From NCBI RefSeq assembly GCF_900162685.1, contig NZ_LT727828.1, positions 393,703 to 457,702 of the forward strand: DNA of 64,000 bases. Direction: 5' to 3'. Position 1 is the first letter of the stretch. Every line of letters starts with the position of its first letter. Below the pieces are notes generated by a model that worked only from the letters and a program-made list of their open reading frames with translations, was not told the origin of the DNA and made no database searches. This stretch comes from Terribacillus halophilus (GTDB taxonomy: Bacteria; Bacillota; Bacilli; Bacillales; Amphibacillaceae). Shown here one piece after another: positions 26,923 through 34,326 of this stretch. A program made the position numbers and the translations under genes.

Positions 26923-27908
26923 TAAATAAAACCACCTTTTGCGAGCATGCTTTGGATTTCCTTAAGTGAAAGCAGGTTCTGGCTGGAATTGTAATCGGTA
27001 ATCTCCACTTTTTTATAGCCTTTATATTGGTCTTTAATTGCATCCGTTTTGATATCGGGCAGAATAACGAAGTAGCGATCGTCATACACAATTGCCGAGT
27101 TGCTTTCATTAATCGTTAATAACAGCTCATGAATTTTCTCGCCAGGACGAATACCTAATGTTTCAAATTCAATATCCTTCGTGCCAGAGGCTTCCATTAA
27201 TACTTTTGCAAGATCCGTAATTTTAATAGCCGGCATCTTCATGATGAAAATTTCCCCGCCGACTGCTTCAAAGGTTGCTTTAAATACAAGTTTAATCGCG
27301 TCCTCTACAGTTAAGAAGAAACGTGTCATTTCGGGATCTGTGATGCCGATTTTTCCTTTTTGGTGAATTGCTTTCTTGAAAACATGAATGACGCTTCCAT
27401 TTGTTCCAAGTACATTACCACCACGGATACATACGAATGTTGTGTTAGCATGAAGGGTATTCGCGTGTGTAATTAGCCTTTCTCCCATTGCTTTGGAAAG
27501 GCCATAGAAGTTTGCAGGATCTGATGCTTTGTCGGTTGAGATGTAAATGACTTTATCGATCTTATGGTGGATGGCTGCATCAATGACATGCTGTGTTCCT
27601 AATACATTGGTTTTAAGCGCTTCTAGCGGCTGATCTTCACAAACTGGTACGTGTTTGAGTGCTGCAAGATGGAATAAATAATCCACGCCTTCTGTTGCTT
27701 CGATTAATGCTTCACGGTCGCGGATATCACCGATTTTAAATTGCAGTTTCGGGTTGTTGTCAAACTCATGCTTCATCGTAAACTGGTGGGATTCATTACG
27801 AGAGAAAATGCGTATCTCTTTTGGGCGGTGAAGCAGCAGCTGTTTGACAAGCTCATAGCCCCACGAGCCAGTTCCTCCAGTAATAAAAATTGTTTTATCT
27901 TTAAACAA
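26922..27908 (-). CDS. UDP-GlcNAc 4,6-dehydratase/5-epimerase (CapE/WbjB/WbvB family)
   Basis: A 328-residue SDR. TGGTGSWGYE is the NAD(P) loop, DIRDREAL and HLAALKHVPVCE are typical of the inverting dehydratases, and ISTDKASDPANFYGLSK carries the catalytic YxxxK. It should form UDP-2-acetamido-2,6-dideoxy-L-arabino-4-hexulose from UDP-GlcNAc. The start is TTG 27908 behind AGGAGGTTTGGAGA, overlapping the end of the 2-epimerase gene by 8 bases. It is the second gene of a three-gene operon. Confidence 0.88.
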   Translation of the reverse strand: MFKDKTIFITGGTGSWGYELVKQLLLHRPKEIRIFSRNESHQFTMKHEFDNNPKLQFKIGDIRDREALIEATEGVDYLFHLAALKHVPVCEDQPLEALKTNVLGTQHVIDAAIHHKIDKVIYISTDKASDPANFYGLSKAMGERLITHANTLHANTTFVCIRGGNVLGTNGSVIHVFKKAIHQKGKIGITDPEMTRFFLTVEDAIKLVFKATFEAVGGEIFIMKMPAIKITDLAKVLMEASGTKDIEFETLGIRPGEKIHELLLTINESNSAIVYDDRYFVILPDIKTDAIKDQYKGYKKVEITDYNSSQNLLSLKEIQSMLAKGGFI

Positions 27909-28992
27909 TCTCCAAACCTCCTAAAATAATTTTGATAACCTTATCCGATACATTCGGGTCAGCATATCCTTTGGGAAACTCCCAATCTTTCGCAGCAGCG
28001 GCCATAATGATGGCGGACCGTTCAATCGCAGCGGCGTCAATGCCAGAGACGATATTGCTGCCGCAAGCGACAGTTTCAGGGCGTTCCGTCGTTTTGCGTA
28101 CTGTCACTGTTGGTACGTGGAACAGACAACATTCTTCTTGTACCGTTCCGCTGTCGGTCAGTGCCAACAGTGCATGTTTCTCGAGTGTGACAAAATCAAA
28201 GAAACCAAACGGCTGGTGAAACTCAACGAGCGGACTCACTGTTACATCGTTTAGCTGACTGATCTTTGATTGGGTCCGTGGATGGATGCTGCAAATCATG
28301 CGCTTGTTTAGTTTCTCAGCAGCAGCGCTTAACCCATTGATAATCGTCCGCAGTTTATCTGGATGATCAACGTTTTCTGCACGGTGTATGGTTGTTAGCA
28401 AGTAGGAATGTTTCTTCAGCTTGAGTTCTTCTAAGATGCGACTTTGTTGAATACTGGCTGCATACTGCTTCAGCACTTCAAAGATTGGATTTCCTGATAC
28501 GACGATGCGATTCGCCGGAAGACCTTCGCGTAGTAGATTTTCTCTGCTGCCAGGTGTATAAGGCAGGTTGAGACTCGAGATTGCATCAATGACGCGTCTG
28601 TTCTTCTCTTCTGGTACTTCCAAATCAAAACAACGGTTGCCTGCTTCCATATGAACAACAGGTATGTGCATCCGTTCCGCGAGTAAAGCGCTAAGAGCGC
28701 TGTTGGTGTCTCCTAGCACAAGTACTTTATCCGGTACCTCCTTTTTCAGAATGACTTCCAGCTCTTTATACATCGTTGCCAGCTGTTCGCCTAATGTCTG
28801 TTGACTCTGTGACAAGATGTAATCAGGCTTTCGGATGTGCATTTCATCAAAAAATACATCACTTAAATTGGAGGTGTAGTTTTGACCGGTGTGAACAAGT
28901 ACGTGCGGTTCTGCCAGCAAATCTAGTTTTTTGATTATGATAGATAGCCGGATGATTTCAGGGCGTGTTCCTAAGACAGTTAAAACCTTCAC
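27901..28992 (-). CDS. UDP-N-acetylglucosamine 2-epimerase family (CapG/WbjD/WbvD-like)
   Basis: A 363-residue non-hydrolysing 2-epimerase with a GT-B fold. VLTVLGTRPEIIRLS is the N-terminal signature; HMEAGNRCFDLEVPEEKNRR is the form found in the WbjD/CapG branch rather than MnaA. The last step of L-FucNAc or L-QuiNAc synthesis would be catalysed here. Start is GTG 28992 after AAAGGAGGTTACTT. Upstream on the minus strand is CATATACTA, a mother-cell sigma -10. It leads the three-gene operon. Confidence 0.87.
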   Translation of the reverse strand: MKVLTVLGTRPEIIRLSIIIKKLDLLAEPHVLVHTGQNYTSNLSDVFFDEMHIRKPDYILSQSQQTLGEQLATMYKELEVILKKEVPDKVLVLGDTNSALSALLAERMHIPVVHMEAGNRCFDLEVPEEKNRRVIDAISSLNLPYTPGSRENLLREGLPANRIVVSGNPIFEVLKQYAASIQQSRILEELKLKKHSYLLTTIHRAENVDHPDKLRTIINGLSAAAEKLNKRMICSIHPRTQSKISQLNDVTVSPLVEFHQPFGFFDFVTLEKHALLALTDSGTVQEECCLFHVPTVTVRKTTERPETVACGSNIVSGIDAAAIERSAIIMAAAAKDWEFPKGYADPNVSDKVIKIILGGLEIV

Positions 28993-29039
28993 AAGTAACC
29001 TCCTTTAAAACCGCTATCCACAAGCGTATTTTCGTTGAT

Positions 29040-29048
29040 TAGTATATG
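29040..29048 (-). promoter_or_regulatory. CATATACTA -10 element of the UDP-sugar operon
   Basis: Minus-strand CATATACTA fits CATAnnnTA exactly and lies about 50 bases before the 2-epimerase start. The -35 is weak. It faces the identical nonamer at 29128-29136 on the other strand. Confidence 0.5.
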
Positions 29049-29108
29049 GATAGATTTAGAAAGGGATTGGATAGATACACAGTAATGACGTTTTTTCTTG
29101 TCAGGAAT

Positions 29109-29136
29109 AACAACGGCGAGGGATATTCATATACTA
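29109..29136 (+). promoter_or_regulatory. Putative sigma-K promoter
   Basis: AACA (29109-29112), a 15-base spacer and CATATACTA (29128-29136) match the sigma-K consensus mACm-N14/16-CATAnnnTA. It precedes the Pro/Ala-rich gene at 29152. Confidence 0.65.
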
Positions 29137-29151
29137 GCTGTGGAAAGGATG

Positions 29152-29658
29152 ATGAAAGTGCCGAATAAAATAACTACGCGACTATATGGCAGAAGAGCAA
29201 TGGGCCCTTCCGCAGGAGGAACTATCTGGGGAGGCGCGTTTTCACCTACAAGAGGCTTTCCGGCGACGTTTCCTGCAGCAGTTCCGCAAACAGAACAGGC
29301 AGAAGAAGTCCCGTCACCTGTAAATGCACCTCCAGTTGATGCAACCTCATCTATCGCAGGCAGTGCAATTGTTCCAGGTATAATTACGCCACCGGCAATC
29401 GAGGCAGTTAATCCAAGTTTGGAAAGTACAACGCCTTGGGAGGCGCCTGTAACAGAAGCGCAGCCAGCCGTGCCTTTATCCGAACCACAGGGAGCAGCTG
29501 TACCAAATTTTGTGCCAGCAACTCCTGTTCCATACCAGCCAGAACATATAAACGGATTTAAAACGGAGTTGAATGCGGACGGAACCAGATCGATTTCTAT
29601 TAATAACAGCCGGATTACCATACCCGATCTCGATATCTTAGCTTCCATTCCTGACTGA
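29152..29658 (+). CDS. Pro/Ala/Thr-rich disordered protein, candidate spore-surface protein
   Basis: About 168 residues of low complexity, strongly enriched in Pro, Ala, Thr, Val and Ser, with no Cys. A basic head (NKITTRLYGRRAMG) is followed by a long segment of repeated PPA/APV/TPP-like units. A short folded-looking tail ends in NGFKTELNADGTRSIS and ITIPDLDILASIPD. No signal peptide or membrane helix is present. ATG 29149, ATG 29152 and GTG 29158 all fit the GAAAGG ribosome-binding site; I use 29152. A sigma-K promoter lies directly upstream. I infer a coat or crust protein that could be the glycan acceptor. Confidence 0.65.
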   Translation: MKVPNKITTRLYGRRAMGPSAGGTIWGGAFSPTRGFPATFPAAVPQTEQAEEVPSPVNAPPVDATSSIAGSAIVPGIITPPAIEAVNPSLESTTPWEAPVTEAQPAVPLSEPQGAAVPNFVPATPVPYQPEHINGFKTELNADGTRSISINNSRITIPDLDILASIPD

Positions 29659-29660
29659 TT

Positions 29661-29692
29661 GAGCTTCCTGCTGAGGCAGGAAGCCTTTTTTG
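29661..29692 (+). terminator. Terminator
   Basis: GCTTCCTGC and GCAGGAAGC form a perfect 9-bp stem with loop TGAG and are followed by CTTTTTT. Confidence 0.9.
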
Positions 29693-29699
29693 TGCCAGG

Positions 29700-29727
29700 C
29701 ACATGCTTTCATTTGCACCATATACTG
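29700..29727 (+). promoter_or_regulatory. Putative sigma-K promoter
   Basis: CACA (29700-29703), a 15-base spacer and CATATACTG (29719-29727; one mismatch to CATAnnnTA). The spacing is the same as at 29109-29136. It would drive the glycosyltransferase operon from 29774. Confidence 0.6.
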
Positions 29728-29773
29728 TTAAAGGCTTATCAATGGGCGTTTTATTTGTATGGGAGGAAATATA

Positions 29774-30985
29774 ATGAAAATCTTGTTAGCAACATATTGG
29801 TCCATTCCGCATTTGGGCGGGGTATGGAATTATCTTTCCCAGTTGAAAAGCAGTCTGGTGGATCTGGGCCATACTGTAGATATTATGGGTTATGGCGGGG
29901 AGAACACGTATATTCAAGTCTCTGGGCGCGAGAAGACCATTCCAAAGGAACGTTGGTCTGCTTATGTGTATAGCATCCTTCAGAAAAACAATTTCCCAAA
30001 AGTTTATTTGAATCATCTAGTCGAATACACAGAAGTGCAGCGGTACACGTATGAACTAGCAGCTGCAGAATTTGGGCTTGATGATTATGACATCATTCAC
30101 ACGCACGACGTCATTTCCACGGTGGCACTAGATCGAGCACGACCTGAAGGCGTTCCGCTTATCGCCACTTTGCACGGATTAGTGTCCCATGAAATACGTC
30201 ATCAGCTTACAACCATCCACAAATCTCCGACATCCAATCTTGCCCGTGCCTATTTTGATGAGATTGAAAGATTAGGAGCTTCTAGTGCAGAGGTGACGAT
30301 TACAGCTAATGAATGGCTGCAGAAAATATTAGTGGAAGAATTCGGAGTGCCTGAAGATAAATTCGAAAAACTGCATTATGGGTTCTCGGTAGAACGTTTT
30401 CAAGAAGAGCAATCTAAACCGACAACAATGCAGACACCGCCAGAGAAAAAAGTGATTATCTATGCGGGAAGACTTATTGAACTCAAAGGTGTTCATCACC
30501 TCATTGACGCGTTAGCATCCTTAAAAGATCGTGATGATTGGGTTTGCTGGATTGTCGGAGACGGCAATCGAAAGCAGCATTTGCAAGCCCAAGTGACAAG
30601 TTTGGGGTTGGGGGATAAGGTGCTTTTCCTTGGCAAGCGAGAGGACGTTCCGGTTCTGTTGAAACTAGCGGATATTAGTGTGCTTCCAAGTTTGATGGAT
30701 AACCAGCCTCTAAGTGTTATCGAATCGCAGGTTAGCAGTAAACCTGTAATCGTGACGGATGCGGGCGGGCTGCCGGAAATGGTCGAAGATGGAGTAACAG
30801 GTTTAATCGTGCCAAAGGGGGATGCATCGGCTTTACAGGGGGCAATTGAAACATTGCTGGAAGATGATGACTACCGAAGGAAGCTTGGGGAGCAAGCACG
30901 AGAATGGGGCCTGCAGCATTGGTCAATGGACGTAGGCGTGGAACGACTCTTGGAAATTTATAAACGCTTTGCACCAGACAGCTGA
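29774..30985 (+). CDS. Glycosyltransferase family 4
   Basis: A 403-residue GT-B enzyme, paralogous to the one at 22841-24067. It starts MKILLATYWSIPHLGGVWNY and carries KKVIIYAGRLIELKGVHHLI and the donor-site motif NQPLSVIESQVSSKPVIVTD. ATG 29774 follows GGGAGGAAATATA; an upstream GTG/ATG at 29759 has no better site. It is followed after 14 bases by a sugar-nucleotide epimerase and then a DUF1796 gene and another SDR, all on one strand. Confidence 0.9.
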   Translation: MKILLATYWSIPHLGGVWNYLSQLKSSLVDLGHTVDIMGYGGENTYIQVSGREKTIPKERWSAYVYSILQKNNFPKVYLNHLVEYTEVQRYTYELAAAEFGLDDYDIIHTHDVISTVALDRARPEGVPLIATLHGLVSHEIRHQLTTIHKSPTSNLARAYFDEIERLGASSAEVTITANEWLQKILVEEFGVPEDKFEKLHYGFSVERFQEEQSKPTTMQTPPEKKVIIYAGRLIELKGVHHLIDALASLKDRDDWVCWIVGDGNRKQHLQAQVTSLGLGDKVLFLGKREDVPVLLKLADISVLPSLMDNQPLSVIESQVSSKPVIVTDAGGLPEMVEDGVTGLIVPKGDASALQGAIETLLEDDDYRRKLGEQAREWGLQHWSMDVGVERLLEIYKRFAPDS

Positions 30986-30999
30986 TTAGGAGGTCCATT

Positions 31000-31899
31000 A
31001 TGAAGATAATTGTGACTGGCGGAGCAGGATTTATAGGTTCTCACCTTGTGAAGACTTTACAAAGTGAGGGGCATGAGGTTGTCATCTTGGATGACCTCTC
31101 AGCTGGAAATACTGATATTCCGCAGGATGTACGGCTGTATCAATTTGATGTTAAAAGTGCAGACGCGTATCGTGCCGTCATTGAAGAGCAGCCTGATATA
31201 CTGTTCCACTTAGCAGCGCAGGCAGATGTAACAAAAAGCATATTAAACCCAGTGCAAGATGCAGATGTAAATATTGGCGGCACAATCAATATGCTGGAAG
31301 CGAGCCGTACTGCAGGAGTAAAGAAATTTATTTTTGCGTCCACCTCTGCTGTCTATGGTGACATCCAAAAGGTTTTGATTCAAGAAGAAGATATAGCGAA
31401 CCCAATCTCTTATTATGGCTTATCCAAACTGTCTGCTGAGAAATACATCCAGCTATTCCACCAGTTTTATCAACTTCCTTACACAATCCTCCGTTACGGA
31501 AATGTATACGGACCGGGGCAGAAACCGAAGGGCGAAGGCGGTGTTGTGGCAGTATTCTTAGAAAAGCTGAAGCGAAAAGAACCGATTATGATCCACGGAG
31601 ATGGCACCCAATCAAGGGACTTTATCTTTGTGAACGATATCGTAACGGCTAATATTGCCGCAATGCAGAAGGAAGAAAGCGGTACTTATCATGCTAGTAC
31701 TGGTACCAGCACGTCGATTCTTGATCTAGTCGCATGTTTTAAGCAGTTACATCCTTCCTTAGATATGCAATTCACCTCTAGCCGATCTGGAGACATTTCT
31801 CACAGCTGTCTTTGTAATGATAAAGCCGTTGCGCAACTAAAATGGCTTCCATCTACATCTCTTACAGATGGTATACAAAAGGCATGGAGCCAGATGTAA
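31000..31899 (+). CDS. NAD-dependent nucleotide-sugar epimerase (GalE-like)
   Basis: A 299-residue extended SDR. TGGAGFIGSHL is the cofactor loop, FASTSAVYGD supplies the catalytic Ser, and YYGLSK the YxxxK pair. LRYGNVYGPGQ and GDGTQSRDFIFVND are typical of UDP-glucose/UDP-GlcNAc 4-epimerases such as WbpP, GalE and B. subtilis YtcB. It is short for the family (usually 310-330), with the loss at the C-terminus. Its exact sugar cannot be read. Confidence 0.87.
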   Translation: MKIIVTGGAGFIGSHLVKTLQSEGHEVVILDDLSAGNTDIPQDVRLYQFDVKSADAYRAVIEEQPDILFHLAAQADVTKSILNPVQDADVNIGGTINMLEASRTAGVKKFIFASTSAVYGDIQKVLIQEEDIANPISYYGLSKLSAEKYIQLFHQFYQLPYTILRYGNVYGPGQKPKGEGGVVAVFLEKLKRKEPIMIHGDGTQSRDFIFVNDIVTANIAAMQKEESGTYHASTGTSTSILDLVACFKQLHPSLDMQFTSSRSGDISHSCLCNDKAVAQLKWLPSTSLTDGIQKAWSQM

Positions 31900-31986
31900 T
31901 TTCTTTTAAACTGGACGGTTTGCTCTTCCGTAAAAACAGAGGAGTGAATCTAATAGATAGGGGAGATTGCAAAAGGAGGAATATGT

Positions 31987-32610
31987 GTGGGAAACGATTT
32001 GATAAAAGGCGGTTATGATGCTGTTTATAGTCTTGGAGATCTCTGTCTTGGAGCCATTCAAATGAAGAAGAATAATCTTCGGCCATTTTCGGGGCCGCTT
32101 GATTGGATGGGATCGCCGCTTCTGCCTAATGTGATACAGCTGTTCGAGAAGCGTTTTGCGGATTTTATGCTTCATGAAAATCTGCGTATTGCCGGCTACG
32201 CAACAGCAGATATGTTGCTTGTCTCGGACGAAAGAAATTTAATTATGTCCAATCATGACTTTCATGCAGCGCAGAACAGCCTGACACAGCTGCCGATGTA
32301 TCCGCAGGTGAAGGAGAAACTGGATCGCCGTGTAAACCGGCTTTTGGAAAAACTGATTACAGCAAAGCGTATATTATTTATTCGGACGAATGCCACACTC
32401 GAGGATACGGCAGAGCTTCAGCGAGTTCTCCGTTCAATTATTGAACATGATTTTCGGATCCTCATAGTGAACCATGGCCCAGTTTCTGGGATTGTTGAAA
32501 AACATTGGCCAATAGATAACGTCTATAGCGTAGAGCTGCCAGACAATGAGATTTGGGAAGGGAATAATGCACTGTGGAAGCAGTTGTTTCAAGATGTGCA
32601 TTTGATGTAA
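31987..32610 (+). CDS. DUF1796 putative papain-like cysteine peptidase
   Basis: A 207-residue protein. YDAVYSLGDLCLGAIQMKK followed by RPFSGPLDWM is the defining N-terminal pattern of DUF1796 (annotated as a putative papain-like cysteine peptidase); the Cys in GDLC would be the nucleophile. Further down lie NHDF and ILFIRTNATLEDT. No biochemical role is established to my knowledge. Start is GTG 31987 after AAAAGGAGGAATATGT. The gene is embedded in the sugar-nucleotide/glycosyltransferase run, so a role in glycan or glycoprotein processing is a contextual inference. Confidence 0.8.
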   Translation: MGNDLIKGGYDAVYSLGDLCLGAIQMKKNNLRPFSGPLDWMGSPLLPNVIQLFEKRFADFMLHENLRIAGYATADMLLVSDERNLIMSNHDFHAAQNSLTQLPMYPQVKEKLDRRVNRLLEKLITAKRILFIRTNATLEDTAELQRVLRSIIEHDFRILIVNHGPVSGIVEKHWPIDNVYSVELPDNEIWEGNNALWKQLFQDVHLM

Positions 32611-32622
32611 CAGGAGGTATGT

Positions 32623-33516
32623 ATGGAAAAGCGGATTCTAATTACAGGGGCAAGCGGTTTTACCGGTCGTCATACAGTAAGGCATTTTCTGAAAAAAGGG
32701 TATGCTGTAGATGCGGTGACAAGGCAAACGAAGCTTGATGACATTGGAGAGAAGCTAACAATTCATACACTTGATTTGACGGAGAAGACGGCCGTACATG
32801 CACTGTTGGAAAATATAAGGCCAGATTATATTCTTCATCTTGCAGGAGAGAACAGTGTATCTGCATCTTGGGAAACACCATTAAAAAGCTGGCAGGCAAA
32901 TGTGGAATCTACACTTCATATAGTGGAATCAATTCGAACAATTGAACTCCCGGCTCGTTTGGTGGTTGCTGGAAGTGTGCTGCAAGATGAAATAGCTAGC
33001 CTGGCAACGCCAACGCACCCATATAGTCTAACAAAGACATTGCAGACAACAGTAGGCCTCGCCTGGCATAACCTATTCGGTACAGATGTTATGATTGCCA
33101 AACCTTCTAATCTAATAGGTCCGGGAAAATCAAACGGTGTATGCACAGTATTTGCAGAACAAGTTCGTCAGCTAAAGGAAACAGGAAAAACGGAATTCTA
33201 CGTTGGTGATGTCACCGTAACAAGAGATTTTATTGATGTGAGAGACTTGGTGGAAGCTTACGAAGTGTTGCTTTTGCATGGTCAGGCTGGAGAAACGTAC
33301 GAAATCACTTCAGGACGATGGGTTTCTTTGGGAGAAATTTTGTCGGTACTCCGGCAAGTGAGTAACTATAAGTTCTCAATACATGCGAAAACAGAGGCAG
33401 CAATCGAAGCGAAACTGTCAATGACAGCCGAAAAAATTCGTGCACTTGGCTGGGAGCCGACGCGTACGCTTTCTGCTTCTTTAAAAGATGTATGGGAATA
33501 TGCAGCCAACAGATAG
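32623..33516 (+). CDS. NAD-dependent epimerase/reductase (GDP-6-deoxy-mannose reductase-like)
   Basis: A 297-residue extended SDR. ITGASGFTGRHTVRHF is the cofactor loop and HPYSLTK the YxxxK pair; AKPSNLIGPGKSNG and VGDVTVTRDFIDVRD resemble Rmd-type GDP-4-keto-6-deoxy-D-mannose reductases. The precise substrate is unknown. It follows the DUF1796 gene after 12 bases with ACAGGAGGTATGT as ribosome-binding site and ends the sugar gene run. Confidence 0.83.
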   Translation: MEKRILITGASGFTGRHTVRHFLKKGYAVDAVTRQTKLDDIGEKLTIHTLDLTEKTAVHALLENIRPDYILHLAGENSVSASWETPLKSWQANVESTLHIVESIRTIELPARLVVAGSVLQDEIASLATPTHPYSLTKTLQTTVGLAWHNLFGTDVMIAKPSNLIGPGKSNGVCTVFAEQVRQLKETGKTEFYVGDVTVTRDFIDVRDLVEAYEVLLLHGQAGETYEITSGRWVSLGEILSVLRQVSNYKFSIHAKTEAAIEAKLSMTAEKIRALGWEPTRTLSASLKDVWEYAANR

Positions 33517-33607
33517 TTTGTTCACACTTTCTTTACGTGCTATACAAGGTGTAAGCGTTGTATTTCGTACAGCTATGTCATATAGTGAACCCATAGGAGG
33601 TGTTTAT

Positions 33608-33979
33608 ATGGGGATTTTTGATTCCTTTAAGGAACTTATCGGTAACAAGATAAGTGATATTGCACCAGAAGAGCTTGTTAATAAAGCAGGTGAACTGCTG
33701 AACGGTGAGCAAGTATCCGAACAAGCGCAGCAAGCTGTTGATTCTGTAACAGAAGCATCAGGTGTTGATAATCTAACTGATCAGGCGAGCGATTTGGCAC
33801 AGCAGGGCACAGAGCTGGGGCAAGAGGCTATGGACCAAGGAACAGAAGCGTTACAAGGTGCTGCGGACCAAGGAACAGAAGCAGTACAACAGGTAACCGA
33901 ACAAGCCAATGAAGCGACAGGAAGCTTAACTGAGAAAGCACAAGGTTTGCTTTCAAACTTCACAGATAAATGGAAATAA
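33608..33979 (+). CDS. Amphipathic helical repeat protein
   Basis: A 123-residue acidic, Gln/Ala/Glu/Thr-rich protein without Cys or aromatic core. After MGIFDSFKELIGNKI it contains an imperfect tandem repeat, QGTELGQEAMD, QGTEALQGAAD, QGTEAVQQVTE, about 11 residues per unit, followed by a helical tail. This 11-residue periodicity is that of LEA-like or apolipoprotein-like amphipathic helices. ATG 33608 follows ATAGGAGGTGTTTAT; the longer frame from 33488 overlaps the preceding gene. A stress-protection or spore role is possible but unproven. Confidence 0.75.
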   Translation: MGIFDSFKELIGNKISDIAPEELVNKAGELLNGEQVSEQAQQAVDSVTEASGVDNLTDQASDLAQQGTELGQEAMDQGTEALQGAADQGTEAVQQVTEQANEATGSLTEKAQGLLSNFTDKWK

Positions 33980-34015
33980 GAAGCTGAAACATAACTGTTT
34001 AAGCTATGCTATTTA

Positions 34016-34063
34016 AAAATCCAAACCATACTGCAATTAACAGCAGCGTTGTTTGGATTTTTT
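34016..34063 (+). terminator. Terminator
   Basis: AAATCCAAAC and GTTTGGATTT pair over 10 bp around a 24-base loop and are followed by T residues. Confidence 0.75.
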
Positions 34064-34326
34064 CATGGGGAAACTAAGATGAGCGCAACGCTTCGGAAAT
34101 ACACTCCGCTGTTTTGAATTATGGGAAACCTTCACTAGTATAGGTGGAATATGGAGACTCCTCGAAAATAAGAAGCGATTTTCTTGTCGGTGTCTTATTT
34201 CAAAAGCTATTAGTGTCCAACAGTAACAGCAAGAGTTGAAGAGGCAGCCGCCGCCGGAGGACTATATTAAGAATGGATGTATTAATTGTTCGCTATTATA
34301 CTAAATTAATCGTGTCCCAGTCTCTT
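34064..34326. other. Gene-free intergenic stretch
   Basis: No start codon with a ribosome-binding site or conserved frame was found. The segment around 34150-34200 (GGTGGAATATGGAGACTCCT and following) faintly recalls a decayed intergenic repeat seen in related Bacillaceae, but only one copy is present here, so I cannot call it a repeat. Confidence 0.4.

Noticed and set aside
29127-29702. Minus-strand 191-codon frame antisense to the Pro/Ala-rich gene
   Set aside because: The plus-strand gene has a ribosome-binding site, promoter and terminator; the antisense frame runs through that terminator.
34140-34210. Possible degenerate intergenic repeat
   Set aside because: Only one faint copy is present in the window, so repetition cannot be shown.
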